A DNA stretch of 64,000 nucleotides from Pempheris klunzingeri (taxonomy: Eukaryota > Chordata > Actinopteri > Acropomatiformes > Pempheridae): assembly GCF_042242105.1 (NCBI RefSeq), contig NC_092027.1, positions 10,885,721 through 10,949,720 on the forward strand, read 5' to 3'. The position numbers and the translations under genes are program-made. Position 1 is the stretch's first letter. The number at the start of each line of letters is the position of its first letter. Shown here in pieces: positions 44,946-56,296 of this stretch. The notes under the pieces are model-generated. The model saw nothing but the letters and a program-made list of their open reading frames with translations, had not been told where the DNA came from and did no database searches.

Positions 44946-45354
44946 CTGTTACTTTTCCTGCCTCTGGTTTGTAAATGCACTGAAGCTGTAAAGACAGTCA
45001 GCTCGTTGAAGTGAAAACATCACAGTGCTGCAGCACTCTTGCTGCACACTGACAACATAATGAGGAGTGGCTGGTATCACACACACTCTACCGAAGGCAA
45101 ACTCACTTGTCAAGATACAGCACCGACCATCCTCTCCTGCTTAAACCCCGCTGAATGACAGATGTGTGTTTGCTGAAATGGGACACCCTGCCTCACTCAG
45201 CCGTGTGCGACTCCTTCCTCACTTCCTGTCCTCACTCGTGCAACAATTAAACATGGAGTGTGTAAAGACAACAAACACCTCCAGCTCCCCGAGGGCTCAT
45301 TCGGGGCAAGAGAAGCAGCCTCATCCGATTAGAAATCTAGGTAAAGCTTTATCC

Positions 45355-45356
45355 GC

Positions 45357-45389
<33 letters not shown>

Positions 45390-45390
45390 A
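45355..45390. repeat. (GCT)n trinucleotide repeat
   Basis: Eight consecutive GCT units, one GCTACT interruption, then more GCT. It lies close upstream of the likely first-exon donor of ncald, in intron on the minus transcript. It is not part of a supported coding frame. Confidence 0.9.
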
Positions 45391-45570
45391 AAGTCATGGA
45401 AGAAAACGTGTAAATTACAGTTATTCCTGTTGTCAGTAAGAGTTTCTGGCTGTGAGGCAACAGCCCCCCAAGTGTAAACTCATCTCACCTGGGCTGCTAG
45501 CAAGAGAAGAAGTAACAGGAAGCGGGCAAACTGCGAGGGAGGGACGGACACAACATTAGCGACAACTTAC

Positions 45571-45800
45571 CTCGCTTTTCAAGTTGCAGTGGAGGTCCCG
45601 TTAAAAAAAAAAAGTATCTCTAATAGTCCATAACCTCGCTTCACCGGTTGCTAGCGGTAAAACTTTCACAGCGACGAGTAGCGGAGAGGGCAACAGGTTG
45701 CAGGAGGCACACAGGAGCTGGACTTACCCGGCTGCTCTCGATCCAAACTCTGCTTGTGTCTCTGCGGAGCCGCTGCTCTCACTCAGCCCCGCAGCCTCCC
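45571..45800 (-). other. Putative non-coding first exon(s) of ncald
   Basis: Two strong minus-strand donors lie here: CCGG|GTAAGT ending an exon at 45,728, and GCGAG|GTAAGT ending one at 45,571. Both lie just downstream of the CpG-rich promoter at 45.8 kb. They could be alternative donors of one exon or two alternative first exons. No acceptor is certain. Confidence 0.5.
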
Positions 45801-45880
45801 CGGGTGACGTCAAGGACGCGCGGGTCACGTGGTGCGGCGCTGGCGGCCAATGGGAAGCAGCGTTGTCCTGGCAACAAGAA
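45801..45880 (-). promoter_or_regulatory. Putative ncald promoter: CRE, E-box, CCAAT, X-box
   Basis: Within about 70 CpG-rich bases are a full palindromic CRE TGACGTCA (45,805-45,812), a TCACGTGG E-box with CACGTG at 45,826-45,831, a CCAAT box (45,847-45,851) and a near-palindromic X-box GTTGTCCTGGCAAC (45,862-45,875). The arrangement upstream of two first-exon donors supports promoter function for ncald. Known binders of these motifs are CREB/ATF, USF/MiT-TFE, NF-Y and RFX respectively. Occupancy is inferred. Confidence 0.6.
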
Positions 45881-46109
45881 CCCGGCACCTGGACGGAGTT
45901 TAGCTCGAAGAAATTAGCGCAGAGAGTTTGTGGCTAATAAAATCACCCAAAAAAACAAAACAAATCACGGTTATAATGTGGAGAAAAGTGGACACAGGCC
46001 TGAGTGGTCGTGTTGTAAATGTGTAATGTTAATAATGTTTTCAAGATGTTTAAGGAAAATAAAGGAATTGTTATGATGGACACACGAGCTATGTCACAGC
46101 TCATTAAAT

Positions 46110-46540
46110 ACACTGCATGCAAATGTCCTATTTCTGTTGCATAACCTCTTCTCTCTTTTACTGTGTTTACTCTATCTCTTCAGAGTTTTGATTTAATGAT
46201 GCATGTTGCACCCCTAATAATTACTACATTTCCTTTGTGTGTTTCATTCACCTTTCTCCTATGAGCCTTTCTCTGCTGTCTTGCATGCTGTTAACATCCT
46301 CTCACTGTCTTCCTCCAAAGATGGAGTTTACTCCTACAGCTTTGGTAATAAGAATTTATCGAGTTAGAGGTTGAAAAAAGAAATGAAACCCCTAAAAGCA
46401 GTATTTTAAATATTTCACAAGCTTAGAATAGAGGAGAAAAACCTGCAGTGCACGTGTCCTTAGCTTCCACCTGCCCAGATCCTTGTCTGTAATAATGCAG
46501 TTTAATGCAAATGTGATTTCATGCAAATGCATTTTCTCAT
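46110..46540. promoter_or_regulatory. Candidate enhancer with three POU octamers upstream of ncald
   Basis: ATGCAAAT occurs at 46,117-46,124, 46,505-46,512 and 46,521-46,528; the last two are 16 bases apart on the same strand. POU factors bind this octamer. It lies within about 700 bases upstream of the ncald promoter. Function is speculative. Confidence 0.35.
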
Positions 46541-49500
46541 TCTATTTTTGCATGTATTACGTTTGTCTTATCTGCCTCGCTGTTTATTTTTCCTAATGAG
46601 GGGTATTTGCAACCAAGTCCTTTGCAGGGATTCAAATGATAAACAGTTGTAGACTTCATTTTAAATTCTTTACAAAAAAAAAGTCCTTGTGCTCTCTCTG
46701 CACTTCTTTACATTACCTCCAGCTGAAATATTCTGTTAGAGCGAGAACGTAATAAGCTTACTTATTTCTGAGTATTGCATGATGATGATGAGAAAGATTA
46801 TGGCAATGATGACTATGGTGATGGTGTTCTCATGCAGGCACATTGGGAGCCATGCTTTGCCTAAGATGATTAGTGGAAGTCAAAGCCACGGGGCTTATTC
46901 AGCCGGTGTTCCTTCCAGGGAGCATTTTCTTAATGGCCTTATAAAGTACACTGAGAACCCCTCCCTCCCGTTGAGTCAGCAAAATCCTGACTGCACTGAC
47001 AGATCGAATGATCCGCTGCATCAAAAAACTGAACATATAAGCCAAGTTTTATATGTCTGAGAAACATTAATGACACATGCATGCAGGCATCATCTTAGCT
47101 TCTGTGAGATAAAATTTCTACTGCACAAATCAATGAATAATACTATAGCTATAAAAGCAACATATACAGGAGTCACATCTCAGCTGGAGTGCCTCCAGGA
47201 CCAATGTCCCCTTTGGTTTTGGCGGTAAATTTTATACATCTCGTAAAAAACCCTAACACTGCCCTATTCTGAGGTTTAGTAAACTGAGATGTATGCATGA
47301 CTGGAACAAAAATGTTTTTTATTTCTTGTGGGTTTTGGGTGATGATGCATGAATGCATGCAACAACGGTGACACTTCAAACTAAGGTCAGCCTGCTGTGC
47401 TCCAACAATATGAAAAAATACAAACCTCATCATAGTTGAGGGGTGTCATTCTATAAATGTATGCAGACCGTAGAGAAATAAGAGCAAATGAAACTTATTA
47501 AACCTTCAATTTACAAACACTGATTTTGCCTCGCTGTTGTCTGTACATTTTGTCTCATTCATGCCATCTAAAAACTGCAAATAAAGATCTCGCAGGCTTG
47601 AAACAAATATACACAAGCGGATGCTGAAGCTTATGAGACATCAATAGAATACATCAATTTTAAATAATGAACACAGTATCAGTAGAGTTTCAGGGTGAGT
47701 AGTTCAGTGTCATGATAGCACTGTTTGACATTGTAAAGCTGTGAGTCACCGTTGTTGGCTTTAACCAACAATGTTATTTACTCTTAACAGAGGTGAGAGC
47801 TCATCAGTGAGTTTGACCCTGAGGGAGAGTCCCTGAGTACTGTGGAGCTAGCACTGCAACCTCTGACTAATAGGTTTGCATAACATTGATCTGACTGGCT
47901 GTCCACTGAAGAGCAATCCCCCCCCATCTCTGCACACTCTCTCTCTCTCACACACACACCAGTGAGGCCTGAAACACCAAGAAGCTTTGATCTGGAGAGC
48001 CACCTTCTAAATCAGCCGGCCCATGGCTCTACACGGGCTCTGTCATTAGGTAACAGCGGCTTTAGAGACGAGGCTAAGTAGCTCTTGCTGGATGGAGGAG
48101 CCACCGAGCTGCAAAGTAGAGGACCAACAACCTCTTCTCACTGATTATCTGTTACCTAACCATGTGCTGCTCTAAACCTGTACTGGGGAGAGTGGCCAAA
48201 GTTTTGAGGTGACCTAAGCTTTCTGGCAGCCATTCCCATGGCCGAGGACTGTGATCTTACTGGTAAAAGTCCTCTGAAAGTTATTCATTCACCTGTGAGA
48301 CTCCATTATAATGTCTTTGCTACTGTTTCTGTTCCTGTTCTCATTTTCTTGCAAGTTTTTACTGACTCTAACTAACCAATAATGAACAATATGTGTTACG
48401 ATCAAGTGTAGGAGAGGTTATAGATGTCTAGCGTATACAGCAGGTGTCCCCCGTATCAAAAGACAAAGCGTGGGACTGGACACCAGAGAGGAGCAGGTGA
48501 TCCTCCAGCAGTCAGAGAACAGGGCCGGCTCTACTGAGTCGACTGTGCGTCATGAGCAATGGGTTTAATGCTCAGGCTGACTGGATTACCCAGCAGGTGA
48601 ATTTATTCTCAACGAGAACATGCTGAGACTGGCGTGTTGAGCATGTTCGGGACCATTAGAGAGACACAGGTGTGAACTGTGTCTGTGGTCTCCTCGCTAC
48701 TCCTGCGGGACAACAGCCCCAGCAGGAGGGGAAATCCTCTGAACGTGTCCAGGAACAGCCCAGGCACAAACCCTCGGGGAAGGCCTGAGTCACCAAAGGC
48801 ATTCTCCTGTCCTGCAGATGTCCATTAACAAGTTCAGCTGGCTGAGCCTCATCAGGGCTCATGATGAAACAGTTGGACACAAGATGTTCACTCGGACACA
48901 AGCATGGCAAACACACAGTGAAAGAAATGGAGGAATAAAACTTACTGAAGAGGGAATTATTGTACATTTTACTTTAAATCATCATTATCTGACCTCTATA
49001 GTGACTTTTAGACACACTTTAACACACAATATACACTACGTATACACTGATGTAAGATCAGTGTATAAAACATTATTCATTGCTGCAGATTAAACTATCC
49101 AACAATGAACAAGAACAAGAAACTATATAGCTATGCTGATAATCAAATAATACAATATGTTATACTGTAGCACTCACAGGGGACTTTTTTTCTGCATGAT
49201 GCATACTCTTTTTTGGACACACCTTTTTTTGATAATATTTGTGTAATTTTTCTTAATAATAATTTTGAATACAGGACCTTTTCTTACAGGACTAAGTTTT
49301 CACTGTTATATTTCTAGTTTTTCTTTTACTTAAGTAAAAGATCCAATGTTGTATAGTGGCACCAGGGTCTGGAGCTGTGTTTGATGCCGGGATAACTGTC
49401 AGCTATTGATTACAGCTTTACAAGACTGTGCAAGACTGTAGCAACATGTCCAAAAATGTATAAAATGGCACCAGATTGACTAAGGGAATTTACCTGCATG

Positions 49501-50606
49501 TTTTCTGACTCTTTGCAGATCATTTTATTATTTTGAAAGTAGAGAAGAGGTATATATAGAGAATCTACAATAATTTCCCTGTCTTGTTTCACTGCAGTTT
49601 ACTTCTGCCAGATAGTACAAGAGAGTAGATATGACGCCACAGCCCTAACACCATTTATAAAAGATCTGCGTTGTTTTGGAGTTTTATTTTTATCTGCACG
49701 AAGGAGGCTGAGTGAAAAGCAACTACACCTTGACTTCAAAGAGCCCCGTGGCGTCGATAAGCTGAGTCAGGATGAGGCTGTGGACTCACGTCAGCAAGCT
49801 ATTAAAGAGACGCTGAGTTTACCTGAGGACTTTTTCACTCAGTGTCTCCCGTGTGCTGTACCAATGTACAATGCTGAGGTCACAGGTCAGGTTAAAGTCC
49901 TCACCTGTCTGCAAACATGAGGCGTTGACATGCAACACAGTAAGCTCTCTCACACTGAGCCACGATCCAAAGGGTTTATTTGGAGGAGTGGAGTCAAAAA
50001 GTGTACTTGAACAAATGTCTCATTGAAACATGTCCACATTTTCTTTTAAATACAACATAAAAGGATCCCCTTTGACCTCCTGTTGTGACATGTATGTGCA
50101 TTTATTGATCAGAGAAGAGCATTATCAAAATGCTGCATGATGAAGCAGAGATATATTTACTGTTTCTACTACATTAGTCAGCACTTTGCTAAAAGCCGAG
50201 CTGCTGTCTGATGTGGCGGCAGACTGAAGAGGAGCTTGGCTGGAGATCTGAACTGGCTTAATGAAAGCCTAATGGTCTGCACAGATAGTGGCAGGAAGAA
50301 GGCTGCAGCCTCCGATACATGCAGGAGAGACAAAGAGAAGGCATCAGAGGGGCTGGCAGGAGGTGAATCCGAAGGTTTGGGGGGACACGGTTGGGTGACC
50401 GAGGGGTGTAGGGGTGGAGTGAGGAGGGAGAGATGGGAGGAGGAGGGAAAAGACAGAGGGAGGGATGAGGAGTTGGAGGGAGGAGAGAAGGAGCAGATAT
50501 GTCAGGTGAAGGTGCTGAGATTATGCAACAGTGAAAAGCAGGTAAGCTTCTGATCTGAAGCTGTCGTGCACACATGGCCTTCCCTGATGCTTTGGCTTGT
50601 TGCAGG

Positions 50607-50607
<1 letters not shown>

Positions 50608-50641
<34 letters not shown>
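50608..50641. repeat. (CA)n microsatellite
   Basis: Uninterrupted AC run directly abutting the hairpin at 50,642. Confidence 0.95.
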
Positions 50642-50644
<3 letters not shown>

Positions 50645-50684
50645 ATTGTCAACACATATACCATATATATGTGTTGACAATCAC
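50642..50684. repeat. Perfect 19-bp inverted repeat (hairpin)
   Basis: The arm GTGATTGTCAACACATATA (50,642-50,660) is followed by a 5-base spacer and its exact reverse complement (50,666-50,684). There is no open frame or known terminal repeat. It begins exactly where the CA microsatellite ends. Confidence 0.9.
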
Positions 50685-52079
50685 ATCATAGCCAAGTCCT
50701 TGTAACCAACTTTTGCCAAATATAGCTGCTGGATAGCTGCATTTTAGCAGTATATAAAAGTGGTAATGATGCAGCTGAATAATTACACACCCACAATGTT
50801 CCTTGCTAAAATCTTACAGTCAAGATGAAATGTTTAATGTCAACTAAAAAGTTTTAATACATGCTTGGAGAACGTAGACATACACAACATAGAACATAAA
50901 CATACACAACTAATGAAACCTACCTCCAGTCAAAGTTAGAGAGGCTACATTCAGAAACATAACTGTCTACAAATCTAATAAGTAAACAACGGGGCTTTAA
51001 CTCTCCTAATCTTTTTACGACGTGAAACTAAATGAAGACATGCGACTGCAATACTGTGATTCCATAAATCCGTCTTAAAATAGGTATTAACTCTGACAAT
51101 GTGAGTATATTTTAAGATAGAATGAGAGATGAAAAGTTATTATTTGCTATGTAATGCGTTCTGTCATCACACAGAAGTTTCCCAAACAAAGGATACAGAC
51201 CACCCCGAGATCCCAAAATAAATCTAACGGGTCACAAGATGATTAAAGGGAACACAAAGAGAAACTTTCTTCAAACTTTTCTAGAATTCTTGTTTTTCTT
51301 GTTTACTTTTACCTCCTGTGGTCTGTAGAAAACCTTCTGAGGAAACACTACATTGACCAAAGCTCACTCTCACGTCCACACATGAGAGTAATAACCTGCG
51401 CCTATTTCTTCATTTTAACTGGCCACAGGGAGAACATCACACGCTCAGCAACTTGGGAACCGGTGTCTTACACAGTGTTGCTGTTGGCTGCTGATTCTTT
51501 TGATGCTGTGGCAAATGGAAAATGCTAGTTGGAGTCAAAAATCCCACATTAAAGAAGCAGCGTTAGTGCAGGAAGGTTGTTTTGGCTCTGAAACACCAGC
51601 ACAAAGCTGGAAGCAGGCTGAGCGGCAGCTTTCAAGACTTGATAAGCTCATTCAAACACATTTGTAATCTCTGTGCTGCCACACGCCAACACAGGTTAGT
51701 GTATTACTGACACCTAGTGCTTACATGTTCAAATGACATCCCTGTTCTGATGGAGGTCAGAATACTTTATGTTCAAGGGCTCCTAAAAAGGCGACATTAA
51801 AGAGTTTTGTAATAAGTGAAACTTCATCAGAGCTTATCCAGAAGCAGCCTGCACACCTCACTCCTGCTCAGCAGGAGCTGATCCCTTTTGGAGTGTGATG
51901 GGGGATCATCTCCTGGCCTCAGCTGGCCTTGGTCTTACCGCAGGTACTTTAGAGGAGCCTCCTGCAAAGAATCACAAAGAGGTGATGACCTGGAGGACAT
52001 CACCAAAGTTACACACAGGCAGCAGCTGCGTCTCTGACACAAAAGAATTGGAGGCAAAAATTAAAACACTGTGTGATAA

Positions 52080-52510
52080 AACATCATAGATATCTGAAAT
52101 AAAAATAACAACTAGACTTTAGAAAACAACAAAAACTAGCTGACAGAATTTTTAAGAAAGAAAAAACTCAAAAAGTAACTAGAATAAATAGAAAAAAGAA
52201 GTGTTTTTAGTTTTTGACTGACCTTCGACAACCCGCCTCAGTAGGTTCATGTGTTTATTGAGACTGGGATGTCTATATGTGTGGGAGAATATTGTGTTTT
52301 TATTGTAACACCAATTCTGAACTTCTTAAATCTTGCACTTGACATTACCCCCATAATGTAATATAAAAAAACCCTAAAACTAATACTGAAACGAAACATT
52401 TCTAAATAAAAAAAACTAAATAGAAATGAGCGAACCCACTCTGGAGAATAACTAACACTAAACTGAAAATAAACAAAATAAAAATCAAAACTAATGAAAA
52501 ACTCTTATTA
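52080..52510. repeat. A-rich decayed dispersed repeat
   Basis: Recurring 'aactaaaactaa'-type phrases such as 'ccctaaaactaatactgaaa' and 'aaaatcaaaactaatgaaaa', on both sides of a less repetitive centre. A common fish repeat type; family unknown. Confidence 0.45.
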
Positions 52511-53670
52511 AACTACTCTATGCACTTGGTTGGTCATATATGTTGTTGGTTCACTGCTACTTTTCATGCTCTTCTAATTCGAGTCATTATTTGCTGCTAC
52601 AGTTCCCCTGTGGGGATAATTTAATGAGTTTCCCCAAATCAGAAGTTCCCACTGAACTGTGGAGGAAAACATAATAGACTGTACATAAGAGCATGATGAC
52701 ATTAAACTACAGATACGTGAACCAAAAAGGATCAAAAAGCCAGACTTCTGTGCTTCTGAAACAGGTTTTTTTGTTTGTTCTGTCTCTTTATGGGCGGTGG
52801 GGGGATTTCTGATTGGAGAGCCTTGTGCAATCGCCACCCTGAAGCTTCTGCCTGCCCAGTCACCGTGGTTAATGTATCCCTCCTCTCTTCTCCTCTCTGT
52901 GCCGCTGGGTGTAGACGACCCTCTGTGCTGCTTTCAGATCGGCTTCTCAAGTTCAGCCAGTTCAGTCTTCATCTAAAGCACATGGAAGGTCAGACCTGCT
53001 GAATATCTTCCTCAGGAAACAGCAGAGGTGAAAACAGAGGTGAGAACTCAGCATACATGAAGTAAAATTAAATTTGAGCTCCTTTTACAATATCTAACTC
53101 CTATATAGCCTACATCAAATATGTTTGGATCATTTGATGCTTTTTCTCCCTTAACACCCGTAAGCTTGGATTGATTAGTTGACCTACAAGTTTCATGTTA
53201 ATCATTTATTCATAGCAATTTGTGGACATTCTTTGGACTTTGACTGCTTGCACATTTTTCAGTATATGGCCTATGTGTGTGTGTGTGTCCCTTGAGTATT
53301 ATTTGCAAATCAAATCTTGAATAATGGAATCTAATGCAAATCTCTCTTGAATAATTTTCATCCATCTTTGCAGATAATCACTATATTCACTGGATATTAT
53401 TTTTTGCATAACATTACAAACCTCTATAATGACAAGATATTGTTGACTTTTCCACCAACCAGAATGCGAATTCTCTGTTCTGTCCAGCATATGAAGAGAC
53501 TGTGGGGTCCAGCACAAGCGTCACGGCTACTTCATGCGACAAACATGCATGTTCGCCAACTGCATCACCAAAAGGTACTGTGCAATTCGTAGTTTACAGT
53601 TAAAGCATTTAGCAGATGTCATTTTTTTGGCTCATGATGGGAGTATTTATTATTTGTTTATGATAGAGGC

Positions 53671-54246
53671 TTAACCCTTCGGAGTCTAGGGCCGCCACAC
53701 GGCGTCAAAGTCACATGTCGCACGTTTGAAAACGTAAAGCTGTGACACAAGCACGCAGGTGCTCAATTCAAAGACTGTTGGAAAGCGGACACTCCAAACT
53801 TTTCACAGGTGTTTGCATTTTCTCGATCGGCCTATTAACACTAAAGTTATGAAGAGCCGAAGTCGCGCACTACAGCAGCTCTTCTACGAGTTAGAAGATG
53901 CTGAATCTGGGGAAGAAAGTTCTGATCCTGAGGAAGAAAGTGACTCCAGTGGAGAGGATGAAGTGGATGCTGCACGTGAAGGGGAACGAGAGCACGTGTC
54001 CCCCCCCCCCCTGCTCCTCCAAAGATCCAACTAGTTCCTGCTCGGATTTTGTGTTTCTTTTGCACTTTTACATACAGTGTGTCCATATATTATGTCAAAA
54101 TAAATAAATACTTGTAGAATCACATAGGTGAGGTTGTGCTGAAAAGAAAGACACAAAGAAAGGTAAGCTTAATGGGAAACACAAAGGTAAAATTAAAAAT
54201 AGTAAAAAAAAAAAACGCCATTTTATCCCAGACTGTGAAGGGTGAA
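53671..54246 (+). mobile_element. Internally deleted piggyBac-like element
   Basis: The element runs from 53,675 to 54,242 (568 bp). Its left end is TTAA|CCCTTCGGAGTCTAGGG. Its right end, read in reverse complement, is TTCA|CCCTTCACAGTCTGGGA. Thirteen of 17 terminal bases match, and both begin CCCTTC next to a TTAA target (the right copy has decayed to TGAA). TTAA targets and CCC-type ends are the hallmark of piggyBac transposons. Inside lies a fragment of a possible transposase N-terminus (see next entry). The catalytic DDD core is absent, so it is non-autonomous. Confidence 0.72.
53849..54031 (+). pseudogene. Fragment of PGBD-like transposase N-terminus
   Basis: The ATG at 53,849 starts MKSRSRALQQLFYELEDAES, followed by a Glu/Asp/Ser-rich run (EESSDPEEESDSSGEDE) and then a C-tract and stop. 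PiggyBac-derived transposases typically begin with a short basic/hydrophobic stretch and then such an acidic region before the catalytic domain. Nothing resembling the catalytic domain follows, so this is a truncated relic. Identity rests on composition, position and the flanking ends. Confidence 0.5.
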
Positions 54247-55289
54247 GGTCAGAGGTCAGTGTCTACTCAGCTTTTTAAAACTGAATTAAGAGTGTAATGT
54301 TCATGAGTTATGAGAGGAGAGAGAAATGACCAGGGTTTGCTGCAGGTCAGATTTTACAGCTAAATTATGTGCCACACCTGCCAGTTGAGTCTAAATTAAA
54401 TTCATGTTAGGAGTTAAAAAACAGACGTACAGTTATTTTAATTGCTTAATGCAACTTGGTCAATGTGAAACAGCCAAACACGTGTTAGAGAGGCACTGCA
54501 GCGGTCATGAAAATCAGTTTTCTTGTCATGAGGAGCATTTCTCAGCCTGTGAAAACAGTTGTGTCATGTCTTCTGAGGCACTGAATGGAGTCCAAGGAAA
54601 ACTGTGGCGATATTTACAAATTTATTTCAACAGGATTATGTCGGATTAGCACCGCATCTTCAAATATTTAACAGTAAATCTTTGTCACAGCAGGAGTGAC
54701 AGGAGTTTGAAATATGTGGGTATTTACCAGGAAGGTTCTGATGAAAAATGCTATTGAATTGCATTATGAGAAATGTAGGATCCCCTGGTTCTGGAGCTCG
54801 ACCCTTAACGATGTAATGTAATCTCATCATATCTACACTAAAGTAGTGGCTCAACCCTGAGCTCAGTCTGAACATCACGATCAAAACGTCTTGTGACTTT
54901 CAAAGAAACACGCTGATCATCCATACCCCGCACCGTATGATCCATCAATATCATTTTTAGGATTTAAACCACTATTTCATTGACACATTCAGCAAAAATA
55001 CTTTAAATTGATATTGATATTTGTTCTACTACATCAAAGACGTGTTTTCCTTGCTCACACACATCTTGAATCTTAAACCCTACTTAAGTTATATTTCATA
55101 TGTTTTAACTGTATAAACATCTGTCTAAACATTAATCTAGTTATAATTTCATCATCAAGAGCACTGAGGCCTGTTCAAACCTGAAGCATAAAGTAAGTGG
55201 TGGGATGAGTACACTGAGGACTTTTATATTAAAATGTAATCTTATGGTGTCCTTTTTCTAGGATTGTTCATTACACCAATTGAATACCA

Positions 55290-55470
55290 AATAGTTCTGA
55301 TTCAAAGAATAAGAATAAGACCAACTTTATTTATCCCGGAGGAAATTGTTGTGCCAGAGTGCGGTACAGAGGTCGTCACAACAATACAAAATATTAAAAT
55401 ACAAAATTGAACAGAAACTTAGACACAATAAAATACAATTAAATTAAATAGTCTGTCCCTTTTTAAAACA
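55290..55470. repeat. Dispersed repeat with 'tttatttatcccggaggaaa'
   Basis: 'agaccaactttatttatccc' then 'ggaggaaattgttgtgccag' is a repeat phrase frequent in fish DNA, followed by an A/T-rich tail with ACAAAAT units. Possibly a non-LTR retrotransposon end; family unknown. Confidence 0.5.
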
Positions 55471-56228
55471 GTTAATTGCTCTCCAGTCCTCTGTTTCTAA
55501 CTCAGGTTAGACATTAAACTCGAATGATTCATTGGTGGAATGGAAACCTTCCTGCACACGCACAGGGTCAATAAGTTTATAGACGCCAGTCTCTGTTTCT
55601 GCATGTTTCTGCAACGTTACTTGTATCATTGAGTTTGACATTTTGTCCCACACTGTTCCCCTTGTTCCTCGTTGATCTGCTGTTATTTTAGTCAGCATAG
55701 GAGCTAATAAGGTTAGACCATGTGTATGTTTTGTGCATATGAGCCCAAAGGTCCGTTCTGAGAAGGCAATAAAAGACACAGACTAATTTATGCGTTATTC
55801 TGAGTGAAAATAAAGGCCTGCGGCAGTTTATTTACTTGAACATTGTTAATTGATATGTTCCTCAACAATGAAAACCACTCTGGCGTATGTTAATATTATT
55901 CAACTACTACGATTAGTTTGTAACACTGAAAACTTCTAACAATACACTAGGAGGAGCAGTGGTGGCAGTTGGAAGGGGAAAAAGCTCTTATTTTGAAATC
56001 CTCCATAGTCCTTAAGTAGTTCTTCCTGGTTCAGGAGCAGAGGGAAACCGGAAACAAGTAACACTTGTGAGTGCTGTTGGTTTGCAGGTTCCTACTGAAT
56101 ATCTAAATTTTCATATGCAAAACATTTCAGTGGCTGTCATTGAGAGCAGTTTATTAATGTCTGTGTAGCTAATGAGAAGAGGTTTGAGTAACTTGAGGCA
56201 GAAACTGGTGTAACAACAGCTCCTGATT

Positions 56229-56296
56229 GTGTCAATCCACTGGATGTGTCAATCCACTGGATGTGTCAATTCACTGGATGTGTCAATCCACTGGAT
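56229..56296. repeat. 17-bp tandem repeat, four copies
   Basis: Unit GTGTCAATCCACTGGAT, four head-to-tail copies; the third has one C-to-T change. Located about 440 bases upstream of the GRHPR-like start codon. Confidence 0.95.

Noticed and set aside
45166-45477. 103-codon open frame with a poly-alanine run
   Set aside because: The alanines come from the (GCT)n repeat; the frame lies in the ncald 5' intron with no similarity.
46779-47060. 93-codon frame beginning with four Met as a secreted peptide
   Set aside because: The Met run comes from an ATGATG repeat; no convincing signal peptide or homologue.
50236-50680. Long purine-rich frame (plus) and its antisense 140-codon frame
   Set aside because: Composition is driven by GGGAGGAGG-type purine tract and the CA repeat; no protein similarity.
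53759-54107. Acidic open frame as an independent new gene
   Set aside because: It sits between piggyBac-type inverted ends and stops after the acidic region, so a transposase relic is the simpler explanation.
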